DNA of 64,000 bases from Rhodospirillales bacterium. Its GTDB lineage: Bacteria; Pseudomonadota; Alphaproteobacteria; Rhodospirillales; Defluviicoccaceae. Positions 9,199-18,784 of this stretch are shown here, in pieces. The position numbers and the translations under genes are program-made. How positions within the stretch are numbered: position 1 is the stretch's first letter; each line of letters starts with the position of its first letter. The stretch covers positions 372,001 to 436,000 of the forward strand of contig JADJQT010000002.1 of assembly GCA_016712595.1 (NCBI GenBank), in the 5' to 3' direction. Under the pieces are notes generated by a model. It ran no database searches, had not been told where the DNA came from, and was given only the letters and a program-made list of their open reading frames with translations.

Positions 9199-10314
9199 TC
9201 AACCCGTCGGCAAGTCGCCGGCAGGACCGATCGAGGCCGCGTCACGGGCAAAGAGCGGTGGGCGCTGCATATAGAGCGCGAGCAGTTGGGCCAGCGCCTC
9301 GATCGAATCAACGTGCGTGCGCTCATAGCCGTGAGAGGAATCGAGCGCGAAACACAAGAGCGCCGTGCGGATATCGTTGCCGGCTTCGACCGCCGCCGCG
9401 GCATCGCTCCGGTACCAACGGAACACGTCACGGCTGAAGGGGACATCGTGCGTCTGACAGAGCTCGATCAGGCTGCGGGTAAGGTGCCAGTCGAACGGGC
9501 CGCTCGAATCCTGCATGGCGATGGTCACGCCGTACTCGCACGTGTTCTGACCGGGGGCGATGGTCCCGTTGTCAATGGAGACGAGCTCGGCGACGTCGCC
9601 GTGAAGGACGTGGGAGGCCCCCACACCCACCTCCTCGGAGATGGTGAACAGGAGATGGCAGTCCATCAGCAAGCTAATTCCGCCATCGCGGATCGATTTT
9701 GCCGCGGCGAGCACTGCCGCCACGCCGGCCTTGTCATCAAGATGGCGCGAATTGATGAAGCCGTTGTCATTGAACTCCGGCTGCGGGTCGACGGCGATGG
9801 TATCGCCGATCTCGATGCCAGCGGCGGCGACGCCGGCGGGATCGCTCACGCGCTCATCCAAGCGGAATTCGAGGTTGGTCCACGAGATCGGCTGCGTATC
9901 GACGTCATCGTGGAAGACGTGGCCCGAGGCTTTCAGCGGCAGGAACGTGCCGCGAATGCGCCGATTATCGGACGCGAAGACGGTCGCGCGCGCGCCTTCG
10001 GCAAATCGCGCCGACCAGGTGCCAATTGGCACCACTTCGAGACGGCCGTTTGGCAGAACACCCTTGACCATCGCACCCAGGGTATCGAGGTGAGAGACGA
10101 TCGCCCGGTCCGGACTGTATTGGACACCACGCATGTCGGCGCGAATAGCGCCACGACGCGTCAGCTTATAAGGAATGTCGAGGGCGTCCAGTTGCGAGCA
10201 GACGAACCTCACCGCGGCATCGGTCATGCCCGTCGGGCTCGGAATCTGCAAAAGGGACGACAAGGTTTCGAGCAGGTAGGCGCGTTCGATTTGGGGGGTG
10301 AGCAGCTCTGTCAT
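9199..10314 (-). CDS. M42-family peptidase/hydrolase of the NAGGN osmolyte cluster
   Basis: A 371-residue metallo-aminopeptidase-like protein of the TIGR03106 type, found with N-acetylglutaminylglutamine amide synthesis genes. Metal-site motifs are visible: SHLDTLGA (His, Asp), DDKAGVAA (bridging Asp), TISEEVGVG (Glu pair), SIDNG and a late SSHGYERTH His. It may turn over the osmolyte or a precursor dipeptide; its substrate is not established. It is the last gene of the asnO-ngg-peptidase operon. The ATG at 10314 is preferred, although a TTG at 10332 overlaps the upstream stop. Confidence 0.85.
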   Translation of the reverse strand: MTELLTPQIERAYLLETLSSLLQIPSPTGMTDAAVRFVCSQLDALDIPYKLTRRGAIRADMRGVQYSPDRAIVSHLDTLGAMVKGVLPNGRLEVVPIGTWSARFAEGARATVFASDNRRIRGTFLPLKASGHVFHDDVDTQPISWTNLEFRLDERVSDPAGVAAAGIEIGDTIAVDPQPEFNDNGFINSRHLDDKAGVAAVLAAAKSIRDGGISLLMDCHLLFTISEEVGVGASHVLHGDVAELVSIDNGTIAPGQNTCEYGVTIAMQDSSGPFDWHLTRSLIELCQTHDVPFSRDVFRWYRSDAAAAVEAGNDIRTALLCFALDSSHGYERTHVDSIEALAQLLALYMQRPPLFARDAASIGPAGDLPTG

Positions 10315-10328
10315 GGTGCCGTTTCGTG

Positions 10329-12050
10329 TCAATGGCGCCGTGCGCCGCGCGTTTGCGGAAAGAGAAGGTCAATGAACCGCTCGGCGGTCGGCTGGGGCTC
10401 GTGGTTGGCGAGGCCCGGCCTCTCGTTGGCCTCAATGATGACGTAGTCCGCGCCACCGACATCGGGAACGAGAAAATCGAAGCCGACGACGGGAATGTCA
10501 AGCACGGCCGCCGCCTTTTCCGCGGCCTGGCGCAATTCCGGATGGAGGTTGGCGGTCTCGTCGTGAATGGTCCCGCCAGTGTGGAGGTTCGCCGTCTTGC
10601 GAACTGCGAGGCCCTCGCCCGCCGGCAGGATATCTCCCATCTCGTACCCGCGGGCGCGCACGCAGCGTTCGGTCTCGGCGTCGAGCGGAATGCGGCTTTC
10701 GCCTCGGGTTGCGGCGGCGCGGCGGCGGCTCTGGCTGCCGATCAGATCGGCGATCGTCCTTATGCCGTCGCCTACGATCATCGCCGGCTTGCGAACCGCG
10801 CCGGCGACGACCGCGCCATCGATGACGATGATCCTAAGATCCTCGCCGGCGACGAATTGCTCGATCAGGACCTTGTCGCACAGCTTGCGGGCGGCCTTGA
10901 TTGACTCGCGAACTTCGGTGAGCGAGCGCAGGTCGACCTGTACGCCGCGGCCCTGCTCCCCCTGCGCCGGTTTGACGACGACGCGCCCGTATTTGCCAAA
11001 GAAATTGCGGACGTCCTCATCGCTGGTGACCACAAGTTGGTCCGCAACCCTCAGTCCTGCGGCGGATAGGAGGCGGCGGGTCAATGCCTTGTCGTCGCAG
11101 CGCGACAAGGCGACGGCGCTGGTCAGATCGCTCAATGATTCCCGGCAGGCGATCGAGCGTCCGCCGAGCACAAGCCTGAAGATCCCGGCGGCGGCGTCCT
11201 CGATTTCGACGGCGATTCCCCGCCGGCGCGCTTCATCGACGATGATTTGCGCATAGATATTCAACTGATCTTCCGGCGTTTCGCCGACGAATAGCTTCTC
11301 ATTGATCGGGTTTTTCTTTTTCATGCAGAACACGGGCACCTGAACGAAGCCCAGCTTGCGGTAAAGCGTGATCGCCTCTTCATTGTCGCAGAGCACCGAG
11401 AGGTCCATGAAGGAGCGGCCGCGCGCCTGAAATTCGGCGGCCAGCGCCACGGTAAGCTGTTGGCCGAGGCACGGCGCTTGGGCTTGCGGATCGACGGCGA
11501 GTGCCCACAGGCTCGAGCCGTTCTTCGGATCACCGAAGGCGGCGACGTGATCGATCCCCATGACCACGCCGCAGATGTGCTCGTTCACCGCATCGATCGC
11601 GACGAGGAGCGTGACCGCCGTGCCAGAAAGACCGGCCAAAAAGCCGTCGTGGAGCGGGACCATGCCGCGGGCGGCGTAAATGCGGTTGATCTCCGCCTCG
11701 TCGTTGCTGTCGGCGCACGCTGGGCGGATCTGGTCGAAGGCCGCTGGTGAGGCGAAGGCATCGAGCGTAAGGCGCAGCGTGTGTGACGGGTCGAGAAACA
11801 GCGTCAACGGAGCCCGCGCGAGGACCACGTGCGGTTCGGTCACGTAGAAGGCCACGTCGCGCCGGCCCTCTTCTTCGTGCTCCAGCGTGCGCGCAAGGTC
11901 GCGGGCATTGGCGAACGTCGATGCGAAAATAAGCCGGCCCCAGCCACAGTCGAGCGCGACGTTGTGCCGCGATCCGCTTGCGGCGGACGGGGGGGCCGGC
12001 GGTCGGTCGGTGCGATTACGCTCGGTGTTGGCGTCGTGTTTCAAGGTCAC
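10329..12050 (-). CDS. ngg: N-acetylglutaminylglutamine synthetase (GNAT plus ATP-grasp)
   Basis: A 573-residue bifunctional enzyme. Residues ~100-245 form a GNAT acetyltransferase domain (SLWALAVDPQAQAPCLGQQL as the acetyl-CoA loop, then a LYRKLGFVQVPVF ending). Residues ~270-570 form an ATP-grasp ligase of the cyanophycin-synthetase type (VVVKPAQGEQGRGV, FVAGEDLRIIVIDG, GFDFLVPDV, IEANERPGL). It makes N-acetylglutaminylglutamine, which the amidotransferase next door amidates to the osmoprotectant NAGGN. A GTG start at 12050 has GAGGAG eight bases upstream. It lies 33 bases after asnO and just before the M42 peptidase gene, so the three are very likely one operon, expected to respond to salt. 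Confidence 0.92.
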   Translation of the reverse strand: MTLKHDANTERNRTDRPPAPPSAASGSRHNVALDCGWGRLIFASTFANARDLARTLEHEEEGRRDVAFYVTEPHVVLARAPLTLFLDPSHTLRLTLDAFASPAAFDQIRPACADSNDEAEINRIYAARGMVPLHDGFLAGLSGTAVTLLVAIDAVNEHICGVVMGIDHVAAFGDPKNGSSLWALAVDPQAQAPCLGQQLTVALAAEFQARGRSFMDLSVLCDNEEAITLYRKLGFVQVPVFCMKKKNPINEKLFVGETPEDQLNIYAQIIVDEARRRGIAVEIEDAAAGIFRLVLGGRSIACRESLSDLTSAVALSRCDDKALTRRLLSAAGLRVADQLVVTSDEDVRNFFGKYGRVVVKPAQGEQGRGVQVDLRSLTEVRESIKAARKLCDKVLIEQFVAGEDLRIIVIDGAVVAGAVRKPAMIVGDGIRTIADLIGSQSRRRAAATRGESRIPLDAETERCVRARGYEMGDILPAGEGLAVRKTANLHTGGTIHDETANLHPELRQAAEKAAAVLDIPVVGFDFLVPDVGGADYVIIEANERPGLANHEPQPTAERFIDLLFPQTRGARRH

Positions 12051-12083
12051 GCTCGGAACTCCTCGCTCATGGGTGGCGATCGA

Positions 12084-13862
12084 TCAGACGTGATGGGATT
12101 GCAGCCACATCTCCAAAAGCGCGATCTGCCAGAGCTTGGAGCCGCGCAGCCGCGTGATATGGGCTTTCGGATCGGCGAGCAGTGTGGCGACGTATCCAGG
12201 CTTGAAGAGGCCGCGCTCGCGTGCTGGGCGGCTGGCGAAGACGTCAGCGATCATCTCGAGGGTCGGGCCCTCAATGTACTTCAGCGCCGGCACTGGAAAA
12301 TACCCCTTCGGCCGGTCGATCACCTCTGCGGGAATGATCCGGCGGCCAACGTCCTTGAGAATTCCCTTGCCGTCCTGGGCAAGCTTGAGTTCGGCGGGAA
12401 CGCGAGCCGCCAATTCCACCAGTTCATGGTCGAGAAACGGCACGCGTGCCTCGAGGCCCCAGGCCATCGTCATATTGTCGACGCGCTTGACCGGATCGTC
12501 GATCAGCATCACCGTCGCGTCCAGGCGCAGCGCCTTGTCGATCGGCCGGTCGGCGCCGGGTCTCGCGAACGCGTCGGCGACGAAATTCCGGCTCCAGTCC
12601 GCTCCGACGTGTCCGGGCTCGATGACCTCGGCGAATTCGTCGTGATCGCGATCGAAAAAGGCGAGGGCGTAGTCCTCGACGGCGTTGTTGCTTCGCATCA
12701 TCGGCGGGTACCAGTGATAGCCCGCAAATGTTTCATCAGCGCCCTGTCCGCTTTGCACCACCTTGACGTGTTTCGCCACCGCCTGGGACAGCAGGAAAAA
12801 GCCGACGTTATCGTAGCTGACCATCGGCTCGGACATGGCGGAGATGACCGCCGGCAGCGCGCCGAGAAGCTCCTGCGAGGCGATCATGTTCTTTTCGTGA
12901 ATGGTGCCGAACCGTTCCGCGATCAAATCGGAATACTGGAACTCGTCGCCCTTCTCGCCGCCGGCTTCCTCGAAACCGATGGAAAACGTCCTCAGGCCGG
13001 TCTGCCCTTCCTCGGCGAGGAGGCCGACGATCAGGCTCGAATCGAGGCCGCCGGACAACAGGACCCCGACGGGAACGTCGGCGATCATGCGCCGCCGGAC
13101 CGCCAGGCGGAGCGTTTCCAGGACCCGCTCCTGCCAGTCCTCGGCCGAGAGCGCAGCTTCTTCGGCGCGCGGCGTGAAGTTCAGGTCCCAATACGTCGTA
13201 TCGGTCCGGCGCCCGTCAGCCTCGAACGTCGCCACCGTCGCCGGTGGTAGCTTGCGCACGCCCTGAAGGATGGTGAGCGGCGAGGGCACCACCGCGTGGA
13301 ACGTCATGTACGCATGAAGGGCTGCGTCATCGATCGACGTATCGACATCGCCCGCGGCGAGCAGCGCCGGTAATGACGATGCGAAGCGCAGGCGTTGTCC
13401 ATCGCGGCTCTGCGCCAGATAGAGTGGCTTGATGCCGAGGCGGTCGCGGGCCAGTACGAGCCGGCCGGTGTCCCGTTCGGCGATGGCGAAGGCGAACATG
13501 CCCTGCAGGCGCTTGACGGCCTTCGTGCCCCACGCGTGGTAGGCTTTGAGCAGAACCTCCGTATCCCCATCGGAGAAGAAACGGTAGCCCTTGCCTTCAA
13601 GCTCGGCACGAAGGTCCTTGTAGTTGTAAATGCAGCCGTTGAAGGCAATCGACAGGCCGAGTTCCGGATCGGTCATCGGCTGCTGCGCTTTTTCGCTGAG
13701 ATCGATGATCTTCAGCCGGCGATGGCCGAATGCAACGCGACCTTGGGCGAGAACGCCGCTGCCGTCGGGTCCGCGCGGCTGCATCTGCGCGGCCATGCGA
13801 ATGACCGCTTCGACCGAGGCGGGAGCCCCGTGAAATGTTACTTCGCCGCAGAGGCCACACAT
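12084..13862 (-). CDS. asnO: Asparagine-synthase-like amidotransferase of NAGGN synthesis
   Basis: A 592-residue class II glutamine amidotransferase of the TIGR03104 type. It opens with MCGLCGEVTF, in which Cys2 is the glutaminase nucleophile. The glutaminase domain (to ~residue 200) includes RGPDGSGV and the asparagine-synthase domain has the PP-loop LLSGGLDSSLI. It transfers ammonia to the C-terminal carboxylate of acetylglutaminylglutamine. The close linkage to ngg and the M42 peptidase distinguishes it from AsnB. It is the first gene of the operon, so the promoter must lie in the 390 bases before the tRNA gene. Confidence 0.92.
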   Translation of the reverse strand: MCGLCGEVTFHGAPASVEAVIRMAAQMQPRGPDGSGVLAQGRVAFGHRRLKIIDLSEKAQQPMTDPELGLSIAFNGCIYNYKDLRAELEGKGYRFFSDGDTEVLLKAYHAWGTKAVKRLQGMFAFAIAERDTGRLVLARDRLGIKPLYLAQSRDGQRLRFASSLPALLAAGDVDTSIDDAALHAYMTFHAVVPSPLTILQGVRKLPPATVATFEADGRRTDTTYWDLNFTPRAEEAALSAEDWQERVLETLRLAVRRRMIADVPVGVLLSGGLDSSLIVGLLAEEGQTGLRTFSIGFEEAGGEKGDEFQYSDLIAERFGTIHEKNMIASQELLGALPAVISAMSEPMVSYDNVGFFLLSQAVAKHVKVVQSGQGADETFAGYHWYPPMMRSNNAVEDYALAFFDRDHDEFAEVIEPGHVGADWSRNFVADAFARPGADRPIDKALRLDATVMLIDDPVKRVDNMTMAWGLEARVPFLDHELVELAARVPAELKLAQDGKGILKDVGRRIIPAEVIDRPKGYFPVPALKYIEGPTLEMIADVFASRPARERGLFKPGYVATLLADPKAHITRLRGSKLWQIALLEMWLQSHHV

Positions 13863-14254
13863 GCGGGCGGGTCCTTTCGGATCAATTCAAGGAAAGCGAC
13901 TCAAGCAAATCTCGCGAGCCGCGCTGGCCGTGCCAGGGTAAGGCGCAAATAGGATCTGTCAAACCCTAATGATCCCGAGCAACGTCTCGATTTGATTGCC
14001 CGTCAAATCCACCCGATTTCAGCGACATACGGACATTTATCGGCGACGAGGCGGGTTATCCGGGCGCACTGCCACGCCTGATCTTCGGCACGATGAGTGG
14101 ATACGGGCGTTTAAACCACGGTCGCGTGGATCGCTGGTGTCCATACCGCCTCAGTCCAGCCCCAAGGGGGCGCCGATGACTGAACGTCGCGGCGGAGGAT
14201 TGGTGCCGGAACACCGCGGCATCGGTGCGGATAAGGCGAGGAAGGGATGAAAGG
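13863..14254. other. Intergenic stretch upstream of the NAGGN operon
   Basis: 392 bases between the asnO start and the 3' end of the tRNA gene. It should carry the osmolyte operon promoter, reading leftwards. I see no clear -35/-10 pair or long palindrome and no credible gene. Confidence 0.4.
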
Positions 14255-14330
14255 TGGTGCCGCAGGAGGGATTTGAACCCCCGACCCGCGCATTACGAAT
14301 GCGCTGCTCTACCCCTGAGCTACTGCGGCA
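14255..14330 (-). tRNA. tRNA-Thr (anticodon CGT)
   Basis: Read on the minus strand, the 76 bases fold as a cloverleaf. The acceptor arm is TGCCGCA/TGCGGCA, and CCA is encoded at 14255-14257. The D arm contains AGCTCAGGGGTAGAGC. The anticodon stem is GCGCA/TGCGC with loop TTCGTAA, giving anticodon CGT, which reads ACG (Thr). The T arm contains GGGTTCAAATCCC. There is no adjacent integrase or repeat, so the gene shows no sign of serving as an integration site. Confidence 0.97.
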
Positions 14331-14484
14331 CGAAATGCGACGCCGATCGCGGCGTCGACGGTTGGCTGCTTCATTTACCGTCGCACGACGAGGGCGTCAA
14401 CCGTCCCCGGGTCCGGCGCCTCGTTCCATTGCGCGCGCAAGGCATTCCCGGTTCCAAGATCCAGCACGCGCGACCGCGCCGTCG

Positions 14485-15747
14485 TCAGTTCTGCGTGGGC
14501 AGGGGCTCGCTGATAGGATCGACGGTTGCCGTCAACTGCTGCACCCGCGCCATGGACGATGAGGGTGGATTTGCGATGTCCGCGCCGTTCGCGGTCGCGC
14601 GCATCAACCAATGGCGCGCCTGCGCCAGATCACCGTGCTCGGCTTCCTCGAGTTCGGCCATGAGACGGCAAATCCGTGGCGATGCGGTCTCGCCGGCGAT
14701 CGTTTCCAGGTTAGAGCGCGCTTCGCCCCACAGTCGGGCCTCAAGCGCGGCGACAGCTATGGCGATACGGCTTTCCGGATGATCCGGATTAAACGTCGAC
14801 AACCGCTGCGCCGCCTTCACCTTGGCGATTGCATCGTGGCTTTGCCGTGCCTCCCAGTAAAGCTGGGCGAGATCCGCGTCGGGGCTGAGGCGCCACGTCT
14901 GCTCGATCACTTCCGCGGCACGTCCATACCGTCCCGACGCGATCAGCAGCCGAGCGTAGCGCACGGCGCCGGGCGCATAGCTGGAATCGGCCTGAAAGGC
15001 TTTCTTGGCAAAGGAGAGAGACGACTCTCCTGCTCCCTCCTCGCTCTGTTTGAGCAGGATTTCGGCGCGTTCACGCGGCGCGTCGCCGGGCGGCAGCAGG
15101 TTGAGCGCCAGACGGCGCTTCAGCGTTTCTTCGGCGTCGGCCCAGCGACCGGAGCGCTTTTGCAGGTCGAACAGCATCGCCGTGACCCAGTCATTCTTCG
15201 GATTGAGCTGATAGGCCCGCTCCGCCAGACGCAATGCGCCCTCCCAGTCCTCGCGCCGGACTGCCTGCGCCAACAAGCCGCGAACGCCGAGGAACTCGGT
15301 GGACGGCTGATTGCGCATGGTGGTGAAGAACCGCTCGGCCGCCTGATCGTCGCCTTGCAATTGAGCGGCCTGCGCCGACAGCAACATGGTCAGCGGTTCG
15401 TCATCGAGCAAGGTGACGGCTCGCCGGGCTTGCGTTCCGGCCGCCTCCGCGTCGCCCGCGGCGACGGCGACGAGGCCGCGACTGAGTGCTTCGAAGCCGC
15501 GCCGCTGCCGGCGGTTCTTCCGGCCGCGGTCGAGGATGGCGGGTGTGCGTCGCACCGACCACCACAGCCGGTAGAGAAGCGCCACGATGCCGGCAAAGAC
15601 TAGCAGGGCACCGGCGAAGACCCCGAGGGAGGTCTCGATGCGCCAGCCTTGCCACGTTACCGCCACGTCGCCCGGAACTTCCGCGAACATCGCCGCGATG
15701 TACGCGATGATGCCAAGACCGACGACAAGAAATATCCAGCGCAGCAT
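14485..15747 (-). CDS. hemY: HemY-type membrane-anchored TPR protein
   Basis: A 420-residue protein with two N-terminal membrane helices (residues ~3-23 and ~40-62, including FLVVGLGIIAYIAAMF) and helical TPR-like repeats after residue ~90. It matches the proteobacterial HemY N-terminal family, which is always near heme genes. This HemY is not protoporphyrinogen oxidase despite the shared name; its exact role is unproven. It starts 4 bases after the Mic60-like stop, so the two are translated from one message. The order hemC-hemD-Mic60-hemY is a known alphaproteobacterial arrangement. Confidence 0.85.
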   Translation of the reverse strand: MLRWIFLVVGLGIIAYIAAMFAEVPGDVAVTWQGWRIETSLGVFAGALLVFAGIVALLYRLWWSVRRTPAILDRGRKNRRQRRGFEALSRGLVAVAAGDAEAAGTQARRAVTLLDDEPLTMLLSAQAAQLQGDDQAAERFFTTMRNQPSTEFLGVRGLLAQAVRREDWEGALRLAERAYQLNPKNDWVTAMLFDLQKRSGRWADAEETLKRRLALNLLPPGDAPRERAEILLKQSEEGAGESSLSFAKKAFQADSSYAPGAVRYARLLIASGRYGRAAEVIEQTWRLSPDADLAQLYWEARQSHDAIAKVKAAQRLSTFNPDHPESRIAIAVAALEARLWGEARSNLETIAGETASPRICRLMAELEEAEHGDLAQARHWLMRATANGADIANPPSSSMARVQQLTATVDPISEPLPTQN

Positions 15748-15751
15748 CGTC

Positions 15752-16849
15752 TTAGCCTTTCGCCGAGGTCAGGCGTGCGATCGCCCGCTGCTGGATGACC
15801 GATAGCGCCTCGTTCGCCTGTAAGCGGGTATTCGCTGCCTGCAGCCAGTCTTCGAACGCCGCTGCCGGTGCTCCCTCGAGTTGGTCCAAGGCGTTCACCG
15901 CCGTCAGCAGATCGCCATCGCTCAGCGCCGTCTGTGCCTGCGCCAGAATTCCGTCGACACCGCCGGAAGCAACCGCGTTGTCTCCGATGCGACGGACGGT
16001 CACGAGCGAGGCCAGCCGACTGACCACCTGTTCGCTCCAGCCATCGCCCTCGACCACCGGTGCGGCCCGTGCCGCGTCGTCCGCCACCGCGGCGAAGCGG
16101 TTGCGCAACGCCGCCATCGTCGGAACGCCGTGAGCGGCAATGGGTTCGAGACTCGCTGCCGCCGTGGCGATCGTCGTGTCGTCGCCGCCAAAGGCACGCA
16201 CCGCCGCGAGTTCGCGTACGAACGGCGTCCCGCTGGCCATGGTGTCGGCCAATTGCCCGACGGCAAGGACGGTGGTTGCCAGCTTCGAGGCGGTTTCGCG
16301 CGCGGCGGTCGTGCTCGCCTCCAACGCGCGCAATTGCTGGCCGACGTTGACGGCCATCGCCGCCTGACTTTCGAGCCGGGCGACGCGTTCGCCGATATCC
16401 TGGATCATCTCGGGGCTGGTGATCTGGTCGCGCGCCGCGAGCCGGTCGACGGCCTTTTTCACCGCCGATACGCCCTGCTCAAGCGAATCGATGCGCGAGG
16501 CCAATGCCTCCAGCGTCTGGCTCAGCTGCTCCTGGCGGGTTGCGACGTCTTCGATCGTCGGACCCATGACCTCGGGCGCTTCATCGTCGTCGTGCTGTAG
16601 CCCGGCGATGTATGGCTGCAATAATCCGCGATCATAGGCGTAGTAACCGCCGCCCGCGACCATGGCGAGGATGACGACGAGGATCAGCCAGCCGATGCCG
16701 CCTTTCTTGCCGCTCTTGCCGCGCGCCGGTGCTGCCTCGGCCGCGGGTGAAGCTCCGGCCGTGGGGCCGGCGCTGACCGGCCTCGCCGGGGTTCCGCCCT
16801 GCGCAGGGGCCGGTGTGCCGGCCGTCTCGGATGGCTGATCGGTATTCAT
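15752..16849 (-). CDS. Mic60/mitofilin-like inner-membrane protein (COG4223)
   Basis: A 365-residue protein. The N-terminal ~50 residues are Pro/Ala/Gly-rich and cytoplasmic. A single membrane helix follows at about residues 53-75 (IGWLILVVILAMVAGGGYYAY). Residues ~100-200 look like a coiled coil (QLSQTLEALASRIDSLEQG), and the C-terminus is a helical mitofilin-signature-like region. Alphaproteobacterial Mic60 homologues sit in the hem cluster and can shape membranes like the mitochondrial MICOS subunit. The call rests on architecture plus position between hemD and hemY rather than on a strict motif. Confidence 0.82.
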   Translation of the reverse strand: MNTDQPSETAGTPAPAQGGTPARPVSAGPTAGASPAAEAAPARGKSGKKGGIGWLILVVILAMVAGGGYYAYDRGLLQPYIAGLQHDDDEAPEVMGPTIEDVATRQEQLSQTLEALASRIDSLEQGVSAVKKAVDRLAARDQITSPEMIQDIGERVARLESQAAMAVNVGQQLRALEASTTAARETASKLATTVLAVGQLADTMASGTPFVRELAAVRAFGGDDTTIATAAASLEPIAAHGVPTMAALRNRFAAVADDAARAAPVVEGDGWSEQVVSRLASLVTVRRIGDNAVASGGVDGILAQAQTALSDGDLLTAVNALDQLEGAPAAAFEDWLQAANTRLQANEALSVIQQRAIARLTSAKG

Positions 16850-16968
16850 ATCGCTGCTTGGCCCCCGTTCCCGGCTCGTCCGTCGTTTTCCGACTTGACC
16901 TTAACACTAGCGGTGGAATACCCGGTTTTGGAGAACGAATCCATCAACGAGACGCGTCCTTGCGGTTT

Positions 16969-17697
16969 TTAGCCGCGCCCGGCAGTCTGGATCGCGGCGA
17001 TGAGTGCTGCTTGCGTCGGCCGATCAGCGGTTACGACGGCGCGCCAGGGGAGCTCCGCGACCGCGCCTTCGACCGCCGCGCTGAGGCAGAAACAGACGAG
17101 ATGCCGGGCGTTCGCAGCCGCGTCGTGCGCCTTGAACAAGGTGACGAGGGTCCTTGCCGTGCGGGGGGAGAACACGGCGACACCATCTAGCGTTCGCCGC
17201 GCGAGCGCGTCTTGAACGCTCGTCGGCAGGATCGTGGCCACGCGCGCCGTGTAGAGGACATCCCGGCGGTAGCGATAGCCGTGTTTCACCAGTTCGGACT
17301 CAAGATCTCCTGCCACGTCCGTCGCGGCTACGTGCAGAAGTCCACCGGCCGTAGGCATGAGCCGGCGCAGAACCAGGTCGGCCAGTGCTGAAACATCGCC
17401 GGACGCGCTCTCGACATGGGCGAAACCGGCTTGTCGCGCCGTGCGCGCGGTCGCATCACCGACGGCAAGCAGCGCTACGTTTCGCTCGGTGGTCCGGTGG
17501 GCGAGGGCGCGTACACCGTTGGCACTGGTCGCCAGCACCGCCTGAATTCCGCCAAGATCGACGGGTGGGCCATCGATGAAATCGATGCACAGCAGCGGCT
17601 CGATCAAGGCATCGATGCCCGCGGCGTGCAAGGCGGCCGCCAGCACCTCGGCGTCCTGCCTGGGACGGGTCACCCAAAGCCTCGGTGCACGGATCAT
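16969..17697 (-). CDS. hemD: Uroporphyrinogen-III synthase
   Basis: A 242-residue soluble enzyme that cyclises hydroxymethylbilane to uroporphyrinogen III in heme and corrin synthesis. The sequence is weakly conserved, as is usual for HemD. Visible landmarks are the N-terminal LWVTRPRQDAEVLAAAL, the central AVGDATARTARQAGF and VAVFSPRTARTLVTLF. The start codon overlaps the hemC stop (ATGA), showing translational coupling. A gap of about 120 bases precedes the Mic60-like gene. Confidence 0.9.
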   Translation of the reverse strand: MIRAPRLWVTRPRQDAEVLAAALHAAGIDALIEPLLCIDFIDGPPVDLGGIQAVLATSANGVRALAHRTTERNVALLAVGDATARTARQAGFAHVESASGDVSALADLVLRRLMPTAGGLLHVAATDVAGDLESELVKHGYRYRRDVLYTARVATILPTSVQDALARRTLDGVAVFSPRTARTLVTLFKAHDAAANARHLVCFCLSAAVEGAVAELPWRAVVTADRPTQAALIAAIQTAGRG

Positions 17698-18620
17698 GCG
17701 GTGAAAAATCCGGGACCGGCGCGTCCGCGCAATTCTTGTCCGAGATCATCGCCCATCGCTACCGCATCCCGCGCCACGCCACGCCGTTCGCCACGCATCA
17801 GCTCTGAGCCGTCCGGCCGCACGACCAGTCCACGCAGATCGAAACCTCCGCTTGAACCGCAGCGGCCGAGGCCGCCGATCGGCGTGCGGCACGAGCCGTC
17901 GAGGGCGGCGAGCATGGCGCGTTCCGCCGTCACCTCGATCCGGGCGTGATCGTCGCCGATAGCGGCGAGCCAGTCGACGACCATGGGATCGTCGTCGCGG
18001 CAGGTCACGCCGATTGCCCCCTGGCCGACCGCCGGCAGCAATTCGCTTTCGTCGATCGGTGTGCCCGTTCCGCCGAGGCCCAGACGATTGAGGCCGGCGC
18101 GGGCGAGCAAGGTTGCCGCGACGGTGCCGTCGGCCACCTTGCGAAGCCGGGTATGCACGTTCCCCCGCAGCGGCGCGATGCGCAGATCGGGACGGCGGGC
18201 GAGGAGCTGCGCCTGGCGGCGCGGAGAAGACGTGCCGATTAGCGCGCCGGTGGGCAGGAGGGCTATTCGCCCGACCGATGCGATCAAGACATCTCGCGGG
18301 TCCTCGCGGGGCAGCACCGCCGCCAGCACGATGCCGTCGGGAAGAAAGGTCGGCAGATCCTTGACCGAATGCACCGCGAGATCGATGCGCCCGTCCAGCA
18401 TCGCTTCATCGATTTCCTTGCTGAACAGACCCTTGCCGCCGATTTCGGCGAGAGGTCGGTCGAGCACCTTGTCACCGGTGGTGCGGATGATCATCGTCTC
18501 GAACGCATCCGGTGCGCCAAGCGCCGGCACGTGCGCGGCGAGCAGCGCACGGACGGTCTCGGTTTGCGCCAGCGCCAGCGGGCTGCCGCGCGTGCCGATC
18601 CGCAGGCGAGCGCCGGTCAT
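17694..18620 (-). CDS. hemC: Porphobilinogen deaminase (hydroxymethylbilane synthase)
   Basis: A 308-residue enzyme that condenses four porphobilinogens into hydroxymethylbilane. It shows RIGTRGSPLALAQTE at the N-terminus, IDLAVHSVKDLPT in the active site, GTSSPRRQAQL, and the dipyrromethane-attachment cysteine in LDGSCRTPIGG. Length is typical. It is the first gene of the hemC-hemD-Mic60-hemY run and diverges from tsaD. The 164-base gap between hemC and tsaD must hold promoters for both directions. Confidence 0.96.
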   Translation of the reverse strand: MTGARLRIGTRGSPLALAQTETVRALLAAHVPALGAPDAFETMIIRTTGDKVLDRPLAEIGGKGLFSKEIDEAMLDGRIDLAVHSVKDLPTFLPDGIVLAAVLPREDPRDVLIASVGRIALLPTGALIGTSSPRRQAQLLARRPDLRIAPLRGNVHTRLRKVADGTVAATLLARAGLNRLGLGGTGTPIDESELLPAVGQGAIGVTCRDDDPMVVDWLAAIGDDHARIEVTAERAMLAALDGSCRTPIGGLGRCGSSGGFDLRGLVVRPDGSELMRGERRGVARDAVAMGDDLGQELRGRAGPGFFTA

Positions 18621-18784
18621 CGAATGCGCCGCGCCGGGTCGGCGTCGCGCGCGCCAGACCGGGCCGAGAAGGGTAGGGCGGCGCGTGTGAAGGTGGGCAT
18701 GGGGAGCGGTGGCTTCGTGTCGCAGTGGTGGTTGGGTCGTGCCGACGGTACTGTGCCGCGAGCGGTGAGGAAAAGGACTTTGCG

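Noticed and set aside
8909..9274. 121-codon plus-strand frame after marC
   Set aside because: Overlaps the end of the M42 peptidase, has no ribosome binding site and no recognisable motif.
14255..14330. tRNA-Thr as an integration site of a genomic island
   Set aside because: No integrase, no repeat of the tRNA 3' end and ordinary housekeeping genes on both sides.
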